64,000 bases of DNA from Monocercomonoides exilis (taxonomy: Eukaryota > Preaxostyla > Oxymonadida > Polymastigidae), in contig LSRY02000011.1 in NCBI GenBank assembly GCA_001643675.2, positions 1,116,001 through 1,180,000 of the forward strand, given 5' to 3'. Positions 21,501-34,369 of this stretch are shown piece after piece. The notes beneath the pieces were generated by a model, which was not told the DNA's origin, did no database searches, and saw only the letters and a program-made list of their open reading frames with translations. The position numbers were made by a program, and so were the translations under genes. Position 1 is the first letter of the stretch, and each line of letters opens with the position of its first letter.

Positions 21501-24500
21501 ATGCTGGAGAAATTCGCCTTTTCAGAGAGGCCCGTGAAGAGCTACCGCTACACGCTGCATTCTGTGCTTGTGCATTCAGGAGGGGTTGGGGGAGGCCACT
21601 ATTATGTTTACATCAGCCCCAAATGCAACGGAAAATGGTTTCTCTTCAACGACACCTCAGTCAGCCGCTCGTCGGCCCACGAGGCAATCGACGAGAACTT
21701 CGGAGTGACAGTTGCTGTGCCCCCTCCACCACAACAGAAGTCTCCTCATTCAAGTCAAATGCAGTCACTACAGGGAAGAGGCAGTGTTTCCTCTGGAGAC
21801 AGAGCCAAGCCGCGGGTGGTTGGGCGCATCTCATCAGCGTATATGCTGGTGTATGTGCGAAGCGACGTGGCGCGGGAGATTCTGCAGGACGTGGCCGAGA
21901 GCGACATCCCGCGCCATATCCGTGACTCGATCGTGGCGTTCCAGGAGAAGAAGATGCGCATCGTGTTCCGCCTGCACAGCGATGCTTCTCTGTGCAGCAG
22001 GACCATTGCGAATGAGGAGCCCATGTTTGACCCGCGTAAGGCAGTTGTTTTCTGGCTGATGCGGACGGCCTCGTGGAAAACGCTGAGAGAGACGCTCAGC
22101 CGGCTCACGGGGATCAAAGAGGAGAAGATGCGCATCTGGAGGCTGATGAACAGGGCGGTGGCGGAAAATAGACAGCTGACAGATATAGAAGAAGAAGAGG
22201 AGGAGGAAGAGGAAGAAGAGCGAGAAAATCAGGAGTTGAATGAAAATAACGATAGAGCTAACAACAGCAATCAGAACAATACCACATCCAGAAGTGTTGG
22301 CATAAACCCCTTCATCCCACGAATCACACCAAATGTTGATTCTTCTCTTGTCCGCAGCATCCAATCCGTCTCTTCTTCTCTCCTTCCTTCCTCTTTTCCC
22401 ATCTGGCGGCGTTCCTTTGCACCTCCTCTTCCCCCAAATGCTCAATCTCCTTTCTCTTCTCGTTCTTTGTGTGTTTTGTCTCCTGTCAGCTGTTTGGATC
22501 CCACACAGCAAACAGACTGGGAAAATGATAAAACGCCGCTGGCGCAGCTGTTCTTTGCGTCTGTGAATCACATCTATGTGGAGGAGATGATGATGCCGGA
22601 TGAGGAAGTGAAAGAGGAGAATGAGGAGGAAAAGGAGGAAGAGAAAGGGAAAGGAAAGGAGAATGGAGAAAGTTGCGAAGAGGAAGGAGATGATCCCGAG
22701 AATGGTGCAGAACAAACAGATCCAAAGAAGAACAACAAAACTGAAAGCAAAACAGAATCCGAACATGAATCAAATGAAGAAGACCGAACAACTTCTGAAA
22801 CAAGAAGATTGAATGAGGGAAAATTGGGAGTGGAGATAAGCGAGGCAGCTATTCAGGAGCAGATTGAGCAGCAGCCTCTGCTGATTGTTGACCAGGCACA
22901 GGCGAGTGTGAGCACAATAACAGGAAACAGCCATCTGAATAGCAGCAATTTGAATTTGATGGAGAGGGAAAGAGAAGGAAATAAAGGGAATTGCTCGAAT
23001 AATAACACAAAAGGTAAAAGTGTGGAAGGAAAAGAAGGAAAAGAAGGAGGAAAAGAAGAAGAGGAAGAAGAAGCGACAATTGCGAAGCCTCTGATCATCA
23101 ACCCTGAGCAAATCGTTCTTGTGACATCGCTGAATTCTGAGATAGAAAAAAATGAGCACAACAATCAAAGTAATGAAACATCTTTGCAAACAGACAACAC
23201 ATCTTCAGAGAAGAAAGAAGAAGAAAAGAAAGAAAAAGAAGAAAAAGAAAAAGAAAAAGAAGGCAGTTGCGAAAAGGAAGCAGCGGAAAAAGAAACAGCA
23301 GAAAAAGAAAAAATAGCGAATGATGCGTCAGTTTGGGCGTCTTCCACTGCAAATGAACTGAAAGCTGATTTGAAAGAAGAAGAAGAAGCAGAAGGTCAAA
23401 CAGAAAATGGCAAAGAAATCGAAATGACTCCGATGTACAGCGCGGAAGCTGAAGAGTATAAAAACGATAATGATTTAAAGGAAAAAGAAAAAGAAAAATT
23501 AGAATCAGTCAAAAATGCTTCTGCGGAGGCAGAAAAGCCAATTTCTTCAGCAGTTCGGTCTGAAATCAGTAAACAAAACAACACAAATACAACTTCCACG
23601 TCTCCAAAACCAAAATCCTCTTCTCCTTCTCCTTCATTGCCTTCCTCCTCGTCATCATCTTCTTCTTCTTCCTCTTCTTCTTCTTCCCTCCCCGCGTGGC
23701 ACCCTCACCGAGTCCGAAGGAAAACCACCCCAGTTCTCTTGTTCTTCAAGCTGTTTGAGCCGTCCACAGGGAGCATCCGCTATGTCGGGCGCTTGGCGCT
23801 TCCTCGCCACTTTCCTTTGATTTTCTTGCAGCCGCTGCTGGATGTGTGGGTAAACAGACCAACTCTGGCGAATTTGTATGTCAATTTCTTGAACAGTGCT
23901 AAAAAGAAACAGAAAAAATTGATGAAGAAATTGAAGAAAGAAGCGAAAGAGGCAAAAGCTAATGGCACATCGTCATCATCTTCCTCCTCCTCCTCCTCCT
24001 CATCATCATCATCATCATCTTCTTCTTCTTCTTCTTCTTCTTCTTCTTCTTCTTCTTCTTCTTCTTCTTCTCCATCAGGAAATGCTTCTGATGCAAATGC
24101 TGATCAAACAGCAGAACTAATTCCTTCCCCTCAGTCTCTCATGTTTCCTGAGGAATATCTCACTGAAGATGCTCTTTCTGTCTTGCACTTCATATCCAAA
24201 TTAATGACACATTCACATTCCATTTCTTCTTCCTCTTCCTCTTCCTCCTCTTCTGCTTCTTCTGCTTCTTCTGCTTCTGCTTCTTCTGCTTCTGCTTCTT
24301 CTTCTTCTTCTTCTTCTGCATCTTCCACCTTCTCTTCCCCCTTTCCCTCTCCCTCCCTCTCCCTCTCGCCTTCTCCTCCGTCCGTCTATCTCTTCCACTT
24401 CTGTGACCGTGTGGGTGCCCTCATCCCCTGGTGGTGCACCGTCGCCTCGGCAGGGCTGCGGAGCGGCGATCAAGTGCTCATCCAGCCCATCCCCACAGAA

Positions 24501-26893
24501 GCGGAGCTCGCTGCCAATCCGCTCTGCTTAGCGCCTGCGATGCAGTCGGTGAGGGACAACGAGGTTGCGCTGACGGTGCGGCACTACACTTCCCTCCGGT
24601 ACGACCAGAACGCGCCGCCGATGAAGATTTCGTGCGGAGTCGTTGAGCAGGACAATTCCGGCTGCTCGGCGAGCGGCTCGTTTGTGGCAGGCAAAGACGG
24701 GGCGCTGTCGCAAGTGGCGACGATGCAGATTCAGCCGACGAATGCGCAGATAATGGCAGCGATCGGCACAACTGTGACAGTCGATGGGCGGTTAGGCATA
24801 GGCGAGCTGGCGCAGGCTGTGGAGTCTGTGGCAGAGCGGCAGTTCGGGAAAGGGGCGCCGGAGCTGCTGAATCTGTTCAGTTTGAGTGCGAAGAACCAGC
24901 TTGCGCTGATTCCGAGTGTGACAAGGGAGCGTATCTGGGGCATTGTGGATCCGTATGTGCTCGAGCCGGGAATGTCGAATGTGGCGAGCTGTCTGCACCA
25001 GATTGTGTACTACAGAGTGGACGAGTCGGTTTACAGGCTGAGGGAGAAGGGGATTACGAACGTGACTGTCTGGGCGGCGGGGGGGACAGCACAGGTGGGA
25101 GAGTTTATTGTGTCAGCGAGGCAGAAGAAGAATGTGAAGAGGAAGAAGATGATGGAGATGAAAAGGGAAAGGGAAAGGGAAACGGGAAAGGAAAAAATGG
25201 ATGAAGCGAAAGAGACTGCAGAAGAGTCCGAGAACAAATCATCTTCAGCTTTGATTGAGAACCAGAGCGAAGAGGAAGAAGTGGAGTGGAAAGGGAGGGC
25301 AACAGACTGTGTCACTGTTGGTGAGTTTCTGCAGCGTGTGCGGCAGGAAATGATGAGCAGCGGGCTGAGCCAGTTTTCGTGGACAGTTTCGGAGGAGCTG
25401 CAGAGGAAAAGAGAGGCGAATTTTGGAGGCTTTGCAGATGCGCCTGTGAGAAAGTCGATGGAATCTCAGTCGTTGTACAAGACGATTTCAGATTTGAGGA
25501 GACAGAATACTTCGAGTGTGCTTCTGGACAGAAAGAAAGAGAGGAAAGAGAAAGAGAAAGAGAAAGAGAAAGAGAAAGAGAAAGAGAAAGAAAGGGAAAA
25601 GGAAAAGGAGAAGGAGAAGGAAAATGAGAAAGCGAAGGAAAGCATGGCTGCTAAAGTTGAAGAGGACAAAAGCGAAGGAGACGAGGAAGAAGAAGATGAC
25701 GATGATAAAAAAGATGATTCGTCTTCCATTACATCATTAGATGAAAGCGAAGATGAAAAGAAGAAGAAGAAGAAAGAAAAGAAGAAGGAAAAGAAGGAAA
25801 AGAAAAGCCAAAAGAAGAAAGAGAAGAAAGAGAGAAAGAAAAAAGAAAAGAGAGAAAGAAAAGAGAAACGAAAGAAAGAGGCGAAGGAGCTTAAAAAGAG
25901 CGACATCCAAGAAGAGGACGTGACTGAAGACTCGACTGAGATGTCAACAGACCGGCTTTCACTGTCCAGCACCATTTCACATAGCACTCGGAGCTCTTTC
26001 GGCTTTCGCCCGGTGCGGCTGCTGAGAGAGGCAGAGATTCAGACGCTTCCCTTGAGGCTGGTGATGTTCCCGACCTGCTTTGTGCGCCCTGGTTGCATCG
26101 TGCCGGAAAACTACCCGGCGACTTGTCTTTTGAATGACCAGTGCTGGTTCAGAGTGGAGGTGTGCTGAAGAAATTGTTGTTTGTGGTAGCTTATCATGGG
26201 CTTTAATTGTTTTTGTATTTTACTATGAATTGATATGTATATATTCATGATGACTGCGTAATTATTATTGTTATTAATTTATTAATCAAACAAATTTAGA
26301 TTGTCCCACCTGATCATATTGCATTGGATCCATCTCAATCGAGATTGCTTTCGTTGTATTTTGTGGAGTCAGATATGAACACTATTTCTCACAAAGAGTA
26401 CTCAACTTTTGTTGTATTAAATAGGGTTTGGAATTTCATTTTTTAATTGCTTTAATAAAGTTATTTTTTTCTTTTCTTTTCTTTTTAAAAACTCTTTGAT
26501 GATTGAAATTTCTTTGTAAAACATTTGTTGACAAATATTTTGTGACTGCACTTTTTCTCATTTTTTCGTAATTTTTCAAATTATAACTCATGTTATCTTT
26601 TTTCAAACAAAAATTTTCAAAAATTTCAGGGAGAAAACCTTTCTGCGCTGTTCAACCGCATTTTCCAAATTGCACAATTGCGTCTCATGCACGATTCTTG
26701 TAGCCGTGCCACTGTTTCCTTCATGTCGCCCAACCGAATCATCTTTCGGCCTGAAGACATCAGCAAAAATCCAGAGGCTGTGTGGAAATACATCTCCACT
26801 ATCCTAATTGAAGAGAAAAAAGAAGTCAAAGAAGTGATGCCGAGAACTCCTTCTCGTTCGTTGATTAAACAGAAGTCAATTGTCATTCATTGA
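18539..26893 (+). CDS. USP7: USP7/HAUSP-type ubiquitin carboxyl-terminal hydrolase, at least 12 exons
   Basis: Exons read as about 18539-18720, 18766-18832, 18899-18993, 19025-19166, 19208-19389, 19514-19761, 20008-20125, 20361-20476, 20756-20876, 21102-26159, 26300-26425 and 26630-26893, giving over 2200 residues. Order of parts: a MATH domain (WRIISQPGENEF, FRLAERDRGFTEFV); the USP core with the Cys box NQGATCYLNSLLQ, GWTSGESFEQHDVQEMNR, GLQTAGKSTRFLELPPILHL and the His box GGGHYYVYISPKCNGKWFLF; then C-terminal ubiquitin-like segments (PVLLFFKLFEP and GENLSALFNRIF). Between and within these lie over 1000 residues of Glu/Lys- and Ser-rich sequence not seen in animal USP7. It should remove ubiquitin from substrates in nucleus or cytosol. 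The true start is unresolved (no in-frame ATG in the first exon). The 19167-19207 intron leaves the phase off by one, perhaps a miscounted 12-A run in the next exon. The 18994 donor is GC (see findings). Confidence 0.88.
19827..19874. repeat. (CT)n run in USP7 intron
   Basis: About 48 bp of CT/CCCT repeats lie inside the intron 19762-20007 of the USP7-like gene, acting as an unusually long pyrimidine tract. Confidence 0.85.
20658..20718. repeat. Tandem 10-mer (CTTATCTTTC)n in USP7 intron
   Basis: About six perfect or near-perfect copies of a 10-bp unit lie inside the intron 20477-20755, just ahead of its acceptor. Confidence 0.85.
23982..24072. repeat. Trinucleotide (TCN)n array coding for poly-serine in USP7
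   Basis: Roughly 30 consecutive serine codons, first mixed TCC/TCA and then almost pure TCT, lie in frame in the large exon. A second Ser/Ala-rich run follows at about 24222-24330. Confidence 0.85.
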
Positions 26894-27718
26894 ACATAAA
26901 CTGCTTTTTTTACCTCTCGTATTCCTCTGTAAAAGAAGTCATAGGAACTTTTTCTTTGTTTCTTTCTTTTTTTAAAGATGCTAAATATTGTTTTAATATC
27001 TGCTTTTTGTGATTTATTTTTTATTGAATTTTTTGGTGGACTTTGAGCAATTTTACGTTCAATATTATTTTTTTTTATTTGGTTATTTTTTGACGTTTTG
27101 GCGAAGGCAGAAAACATGCAATCCAAAAGAAAAGACTTCAAATTTTGTGTCATCCATTTTTTTGGTGGAGTAAATCATTTTTTAAAACAGACTGTTTGTC
27201 ATTCAATAAATGCTGGTCAGCATATTATTCGCCAAAAGTACAGTGCTGGAAGCATGAAAATGAAAAAAAAAATAAATTAAAAACCACATTTCGAATAAGT
27301 TTTATTCGAAAAGAATCAAAAAAAAAAAAAATTAATCAAAAACAAAAAGCCTCAAAACACAAGTCAGTTGAGGCGAAACATCACAACTGCTTTGAATGGA
27401 TCTCGTTTCAACAACAACTTTACAATTAAAAAATGAAAAGGACAATAGATCAGTTGTTTTATTAAGAGTTTATCAAAAGGATAAAAGCACTTTTGCTCAA
27501 AACACAAAAAAGAAAAGGAAAAATAAAAAAATAAAAAAAGAATTTATCAACATTCTAACTATTCAACAAAACTACAAAGATTAACAAAATAACGTATGTT
27601 TAAATAAAATGAAATAAAGTTAGTAATTTCAAAAAAATTCCGCTTAAATATTTTAGAATTCAGCCAACAGCGCAATCGCTTCAATCAAAAAACCAAATTC
27701 TCTTTAGCATTCCTTGTT
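26894..27718. other. Convergent intergenic region
   Basis: AT-rich spacer between the 3' ends of the USP7-like gene (+) and the FG-GAP gene (-). It contains short A- and T-runs and no supported gene. Confidence 0.5.
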
Positions 27719-29972
27719 TCAGTGATGCGCAGCCAAATTCAACTGTTCCTCTTCTTCTTCTTCTTCGTCTGGAAGGTCATCAATAATCTGCTGTTGCTGA
27801 TTTCTCCGTGCCATGCAGAGCGAACACACACACATCACAATCATCAGCAGCAGCACAACTCCCACCACAACATACACCACAATCGCCACCGTGTTCACTG
27901 GCACAGGCTTCTTAAACTCCGCAAACGTAATCCGCACAGTCGATGTCGCAGGCTGAGAGGTGTTTGTTAGCTGCATCGAACCAAAATACAGTATACCCGA
28001 AGAAGGTGTCAAATACATCAGCGTTTCCGCATCCGCCCCTCCTCCAAACACTTCCATGGCCTCTGCAAACTTCCCATTCCTCAGCCCCGTTTTGTCTTCC
28101 TTCAGAGTCGTGTTGAAGTTGTACCGGAAAGTTATACCTCGAGTCGATGCATCTGCTCCGTTCGGTATTACTCGCTTGTTTTCGGGAAGCAGATTTGCCT
28201 TTCCGCCAGGCGTCCCCACGGCAAGTTCAGTTGCTGCCCCGTCGTACGAAAGTGACTCGCCAAAACGGCAGTGTATCACTTTTTCGCAGCCAGCGCTGGG
28301 CTTCAGCGCATAGTTGTCGCATTCCACAGGAGCAGAGGAAAGGAGATGAAAAGGCATTTTAGGAGAATTGTAAGAAGAAGAAGAAGACTGAGATTCTGCA
28401 GTAGAAGATGGTTGTTGATGATTGGGTGTTGTGAATGATGAAGATTGAAATTTACTTGATGTGATGGAAGTGGAATATAACTGTTGATTGAAAGATCCTT
28501 CATTTGTGGTTGGAGGGCATTTCATTGAATTCAGCAGCACATAAACCAATCCTTCGCCTTCATTCATTCGCGGAGCACCAACAAAAATTGACTGTCCGTC
28601 AAGAGAGCACATTGTGGAAACTCCAAATTGTCCTGTAATAAGCGCATCTGGTGCAATTGCTGACAATTTGTGTGATGTAGAAATGGCGTTTTGATTGATT
28701 GACATGTGGAAATTCAAGTGAGATGGCTTTGTTTGAAGTGTTGAAGCGGATGATGAGATGGCATTGTTTTCGATGAAATATGAAAGCGCTGAGGATTCAG
28801 AGGCTAACACATCAGAAGACGATGCTGTGTTGTCCTTTACAGTCAAATATTGCACGGCACACAGCAAAGATGGAGCAGAAAAAGAAGCAGATGTTTTGTG
28901 AAATGTATTTTCATTGAGAAGTGAAGCCTGTGATATGTGTTGAGTCTGTGATTCAGACGTAGGCAATGGTTGAAGTGACTTCGGATCAATCATCAGAAGA
29001 GCAACAGCAGGTGAAGCATATCCACCAACAATCAGTCCCAAAGAATTTCCGCTGACGCTTGCTCCGAATCGCGGAGACTGTGCACCATCAAACTTCAATA
29101 TTACATCCAAAGAATGGCTTGTGTCAGCTAATAAAACGGAAAAATTCCATAAATTTAATTTAAAAAAATTCAAAAATTTTTGAAAATTCATTCACAATTC
29201 AAAAAAGATGGATCATACAATCGCGTATGTTATAAATATGCACTGCCCCAACAACATTTCTCGCATTGGACATGAAAGTTGTTCCATCGTTTTCTGCAGG
29301 GGAGCCAATTCCAAGAATCCCATCAAATGTGCAAAAAACGCTCGTTCCAAACATTGCATGCGGGTGACTATATTGTCTCACCAATGTTGTTTCTAAAGTC
29401 ATATGGTACGAAAATGATTAAATTTCATTAAAAAAATTAGTTTGAAAACTTCCAGTAACTTCATCAAATGTATATACAAATACATATGACATTGTCGTAT
29501 CTTCAGTGAGAGCTTCTGCTAAGCCTCTTGTTGAGTTGACATCGCATTTTCTTGTTGAACCAGTAATTCCAGATGGAGCACTTATAACAACGATACGTGA
29601 ATTAAGAGCTTCAGAAAAAGAGGAATGAACGCTAAATCCAAATGAATTGCAAGCTACATTATCAGGAGGAACAATTGTTGTCGCGTAATTAAAACTTGGC
29701 TGTTCCTCATTGTAATAATAAAGATGAACGCATCCTTTTCCATTATTACTTCCATCTGCAATTGTTTGAAACGATCAAACGATTGTTAAATTTATTAATA
29801 TATCAATGAATTTCATACGATCACTAACTGCAATCCAATAATAAGATAAGAATTGAAGATTATCCCCAAATGAAACGCTTGGATAGTCTTGAGGAGGGGA
29901 TACACTCCATGTTGAAATTGCATGCAATATATGAATGGTAGCCAAGACAATTAATAAAGTACTCAAAATCAT
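27719..29972 (-). CDS. Integrin-alpha-like FG-GAP beta-propeller, single-pass membrane protein
   Basis: Four exons on the minus strand keep the frame: 29819-29972 (ATG at 29972), 29450-29755, 29219-29392 and 27719-29127, for 680 residues. Introns have donors GTATGA, GTTTTC and GTATGA. The protein starts with a signal peptide (MILSTLLIVLATIHILHA). It has several FG-GAP-type blades, for example SFGDNLQFLSYYWIAVSD, MFGTSVFCTFDGILGIGSPA with VVGAVHIYN, RFGASVSGNSLGLIVGG, and MCSLDGQSIFVGAPRMNEGEGLVYVLL. One transmembrane helix lies near the end (VAIVVYVVVGVVLLLMIVMCVC), followed by a short tail with seven consecutive Glu. Architecture matches the propeller plus membrane anchor of integrin-alpha-like surface proteins; adhesion is inferred. 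I see no integrin GFFKR motif in the tail. Confidence 0.75.
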
Positions 29973-30352
29973 TTTATTCAAACAAATAAAAGAAAAACAA
30001 AAATAAAAATATACAATTATGGGCTTTTATTCAATAAAGTTCAAAATTTGACAAAATGTCTCGTTGTGTATATGCGGTGTTAAGTCATTCTATTTGAAAA
30101 AAATAAGAAAAGAATACACAAAAAAACATAATAAAGATATTGAAAAAATGAAATTCTATTTTTCATTCCCAAATATTAATCTAGAATATTTTAAAATAAT
30201 ATTGAAAAGCTCTCGGAACAAAAGGAATGTCAAATTTTTCTCAACTCACCGATTTCTATAAAAATAACTAATCTAATATAACTATTAATCATGAAGAAAT
30301 TAAAAAGGAGGTAAAGAAGCCAAATTTAGAGTGATCATTAAAATATTACTAA
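29973..30352. other. Intergenic, AT-rich
   Basis: Spacer between the start of the FG-GAP gene and the 3' end of the carboxylase fusion, both on the minus strand. No supported gene. Confidence 0.45.
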
Positions 30353-33300
30353 TTATTCTAATGGAACTATTTTGAAAAGAAGAGTATTGACGAGCACTTT
30401 GTTGCCTGTCTTCACAAGCACTCCCATCACTTTCCCATCAAACGGTGCCTCCAGCATCACGTCCATCTTCATTGCAGTGATCTTTCCAATCACCTGCCCT
30501 TTCTTAACAGTATCTCCAGTAGCAACTTTAATCTCGCTCACAATACCTGGCATTGGTGCTGCAAACTGTGTCTTGTCCTTCAAGTCTGCTTTTGTTCCGA
30601 CAACAGCTGCCTCCAACTTCGCCTCTGTCTTCACCACAAACTCCACCCCGTTCACTTTGATGATCACCTTCCGTGTGGAATCAGCATCAATTGGAGTGAT
30701 TCTTGCAAGCTCAACATTCAGTTCAACCATTTCTCCGCTCTTTGCATCGCTGGGTGTGGTCGATGATGAAACAGATGATGATGAAGGTGTCAATGAAAGA
30801 ACAGCCTTCAGATCTTCGTCGATTCTTTCAGCTGGCACACGAATAGTCACTTTTTGCCCAACTTCCATTCCGTAGAAGAAGACTGGAGTGGGAACAAACG
30901 TTGCCATCGTCCCGAACTGCTCCACAAACTTCAGATACCCTTCAAACACAGGCGGGTACATGATGTGCGAGATCACGTCCCTGTCTGTCGGCTCTCTCTT
31001 CAAACGCTCATTCAGCATCTCCCGCAGCTTCCCAAAGTCGATTGGCGGAAGCGCTTCTTCTTTGCCTCTGATCTTCTCGCCTTTCAGCACTCTGTCTCTC
31101 AGCGCAAGGAACTCTGGCGACAACTGAAATGGCTCTCTCCAGTGGTGCGGGTATCCCAGATTCCCTTTGAACAGCCCTTTCACAGACTCTGGGTACGTGA
31201 TGTCGATCTTCCCTTCCATCACGTCCTTCGTCGTCAGCCCTTTCCCCAGCAGGAACAGTGCCAAATCTCCCACACACTTCGATGAAGGAGTCACTTTGAT
31301 AAGGTTCCCCAGTATTTTGTTGCAGTCTCTGTACATGTCGAGTGCCTGGTCCCATTTGTCCCAGATGTTCAGTGCTTTGCTCTGCATCAGCAGATTCGAG
31401 TACTGTCCTCCGGGAATCTCGTGATCATACACACGCGCCGTCGACGCCAGCTGCCCGCTCTCGAGATGCTGATAATACGAACGCACCACTCCGAAATAGC
31501 TAGCCAGTGGCTCCACTGCACGGAACGGGATCAGCGCTGGACGTGGCGACCGCTCAGTTGCAGCCAGAAACGCATTCAGCGACGGCTGCGATGTCAGGTC
31601 AGACATGGAAGAGATCGCCAGATCGATGATCTCGCATCCGTGCTGCGCCATCATCAGGCACGTCGCCAGCGCATTCCCTGACGTGTTGTGCGTGTGGAAG
31701 TGGATGGGCAGGTTCGTCACTTCACGAAGCTTCTTCATGAACGGCTCGGCATTCTGAGGCTTCAGAAGACCTGCCATATCTTTGATTCCGAGAATGTGTG
31801 CTCCGATTCCTTCAATCTCCTTTGCCAGTGATGCATAGTAATCGAGAGTGTAGATCTTCTCGTTTGGATCCATAAAGTCGCTCGTGTAGCAAATGCACAC
31901 TTCAGCAATCTTGTTCGCTTTGATCACAGCCTTTGTGGCTGACTTCATCTTCTCCACATCGTTGAAGCAATCGAAGATTCTGAACACATCAATTCCAGCC
32001 TCCGCTGCCACTCTGCAGAACTCCTCCACTGCGTTGTCTGGGTAGTTTGTGTAGCCCACCACATTGCTTCCTCTCAGCAGCGCCTGGAAGCACACATTCG
32101 GAATACGCTTCCTCAGCTCTCGCACTCTTTCCCACGGGTCTTCCTTCAGGAATCTCAATGCAACGTCGAACGTTGCTCCTCCCCACATCTCCAGTGAGAA
32201 CGCATTGTTCATCACTTTGCTCATCTCGTCTGCTGCACCTACCATATCGTTTGTCCGCATACGAGTTGCCAGTAGTGACTGATGCGCATCTCTCAATGTG
32301 GTGTCTGTGACAAGCACCCTCTTCTCGCGATTCGCCATAATCCAGTCCTTCACTGCATTTGGTCCCTTTGCATCCAAAATAGATTTGGCGTTCTCCTTTG
32401 TCAATTCCTTCTGCTCTGATGTAAGTGTTTCGTTGTATTCCTCAAGAACTTTTGTCGATTGCTCTGATGGCAGGCAAGGTCGGGTCTGGAACGAGGCTGT
32501 TTTTCCTGATTTGAACTGTGATTGAGGCGCATTCATAATCAGGTCGCACAAATACTTCACAAACTTTGGCGCTTCTGGTGATGCTTTGCGTGGAGGACGT
32601 TCAACTGCTGGCTTTGCGGCTTCTTCTTCTTTAAATTTGGCAATAATTGCTGGGTCAAGTTTCAGAAACGGTCCCATCTTTCTGAAGCGGTTGTAACGAT
32701 GCTCAACAAGCGCATCCTGGCTCATTCCGTCGTATTTTTCCAATTCAGTCCACAGCCAGGTGACTAAACGCTTCTTCAATTGTGGGTATTCCATGTATGT
32801 TTCTCTCTTTCTGCCAAGATCCTCTTCTTCCCAGATAATTCCGTCAATAGTTCCTTTTTCAAGAAGCTGATCTGCGTAGATCTGTTGCACTTTAGCCAAT
32901 TCTGCTGCATCCTTTGGAAATTGCTCTGCTTTGTGTTTGTCGTCTTTGTATCTTCCCAGAATCGATGCTGCGCCTTCTGGAGAAATGACGCCATACCATG
33001 CAGATGAGAACATTGACACGCTATTTCCCATCCCAAGACCGATTGCACCACCACTTCCACCTTCACCCAGAATGCACGTCAGCAAAGGCACCTTCAGCGA
33101 CGACATCCGACGAAGGTTCGAAGAAATGGCTTCACTTTGTCCTTCAGTCTCAGCAGCGAACGAGGGCTCTGCTCCAACGGTATCAACCAAAGTCACACAT
33201 GGAATGTTAAAATGTTCGGCAAGCTCAAAAAGTCTATATGCAGCGCGATATCCGTGTGGTGTGGCCATCCCATAGCCCATCGACGCAAACTCTCCTTGCG

Positions 33301-34369
33301 TGTGTGCTTTGAACGTTCCAATCACAACAACTGTTCTGCCGCAGTGGCACTTTTTCTCTTCTTTTTCTTCCTCTCCTTTCTTGCAGCAGCTCTCACAGCA
33401 AATTGGGAGGCGTGCAAGCCCACCATGGATGCAGGAATCTGTACCAATTTTTCCATCTCCGTTCAGCTCTACATAATCCTCAAGCACATTGAAGCAGATA
33501 TCTTGTGCTTGGATACGATCAAGCATTCTTCCACGGTTGAAATCTTTCTGCTCAATAACCCTTTTTGTTGTGAACTGCTCCTCTTCACTCAGCGCCGGGA
33601 GCTCCTTTGGCTTCATGTCCTTATGAGTATTTATAAGTAAATTAAAAATTTGTTCAACAAGGTTGATGGCCTCTGCCTCTGAACCAACAAGGAGATCAAG
33701 CTGACCATGCTCGTACAAGAACTGAGCTGACTGAAATCCTGAAGGGCATGCTCTATCGTATTGATTTTGTTTTTGGTTGTACATTGTGTTCAGAATAACA
33801 CCAGGTCCAGCAAATCCAATTCTAGCTCCTCGAATTCCGATTCTAACGTCCGCCTGCATCGCATACGACGCGCTCACTCCACCATATGTGGGGTCTTCAA
33901 ACAGGGTGATGAATGGAAGTCCTGCCTTTTTGTGAGCAGCTGCTGCAACCGAGACTTTTGCCATCATCATCAGCGCAACTGTTCCTTCTTGCATCCGGAC
34001 GCCTCCTGATCTTGTAGAAATCACAATTCCAAGCTTGTTTGCTGTTGCATACTCAAATGCAAGTGTCAGCTTTTCTCCTTCTGCGCACCCCAGCGAGCCT
34101 CCAAACACTTTGAAATCCATGTCTGCCCGCACATATTTCAGACCCTAACGCACAAGCATTCGCATAAGCAAGCAAAAATGTTACTTATCAACAAAAGTTT
34201 GCTTTCATACCTCGTGCTCCACAACAAACGCTCGGACACCGCAAAGTGTTTCTGTTTTTGCAATCTCCGTTTTAATTGCAGCTTCATATGGCTTTGCTCC
34301 AAATGAAAACTTCAAAAAATCTGTTGGGGCAATATCTTCGAAAAGAGGTTGCTTTTTAATATCAGACAT
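30353..34369 (-). CDS. Carboxyltransferase / pyruvate carboxylase fusion without biotin carboxylase (transcarboxylase-like)
   Basis: Two exons, 34211-34369 (ATG 34369, MSDIKKQPLFED) and 30353-34144, are joined in phase across a 66-nt intron (donor GTATGA), giving 1316 residues. Residues about 60-520 are a biotin-dependent acyl-CoA carboxyltransferase with beta-like and alpha-like halves; the alpha half shows GEGGSGGAIGLGMGN and VISPEGAASIL, as in bacterial AccA. Residues about 655-1130 are the pyruvate carboxyltransferase (5S) domain, with TDTTLRDAHQS and HFHTHNTSGNA. The C-terminal 70 residues are a biotinyl domain with AMKMDV (Lys about 1279, 37 residues from the end). No ATP-grasp biotin carboxylase is present, so the parts suit carboxyl transfer between malonyl- or methylmalonyl-CoA and pyruvate/oxaloacetate rather than fixation of bicarbonate. 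A similar fusion is known in Giardia. A short Cys-rich, Glu/Lys insert sits between the two halves of the first domain. Confidence 0.88.
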
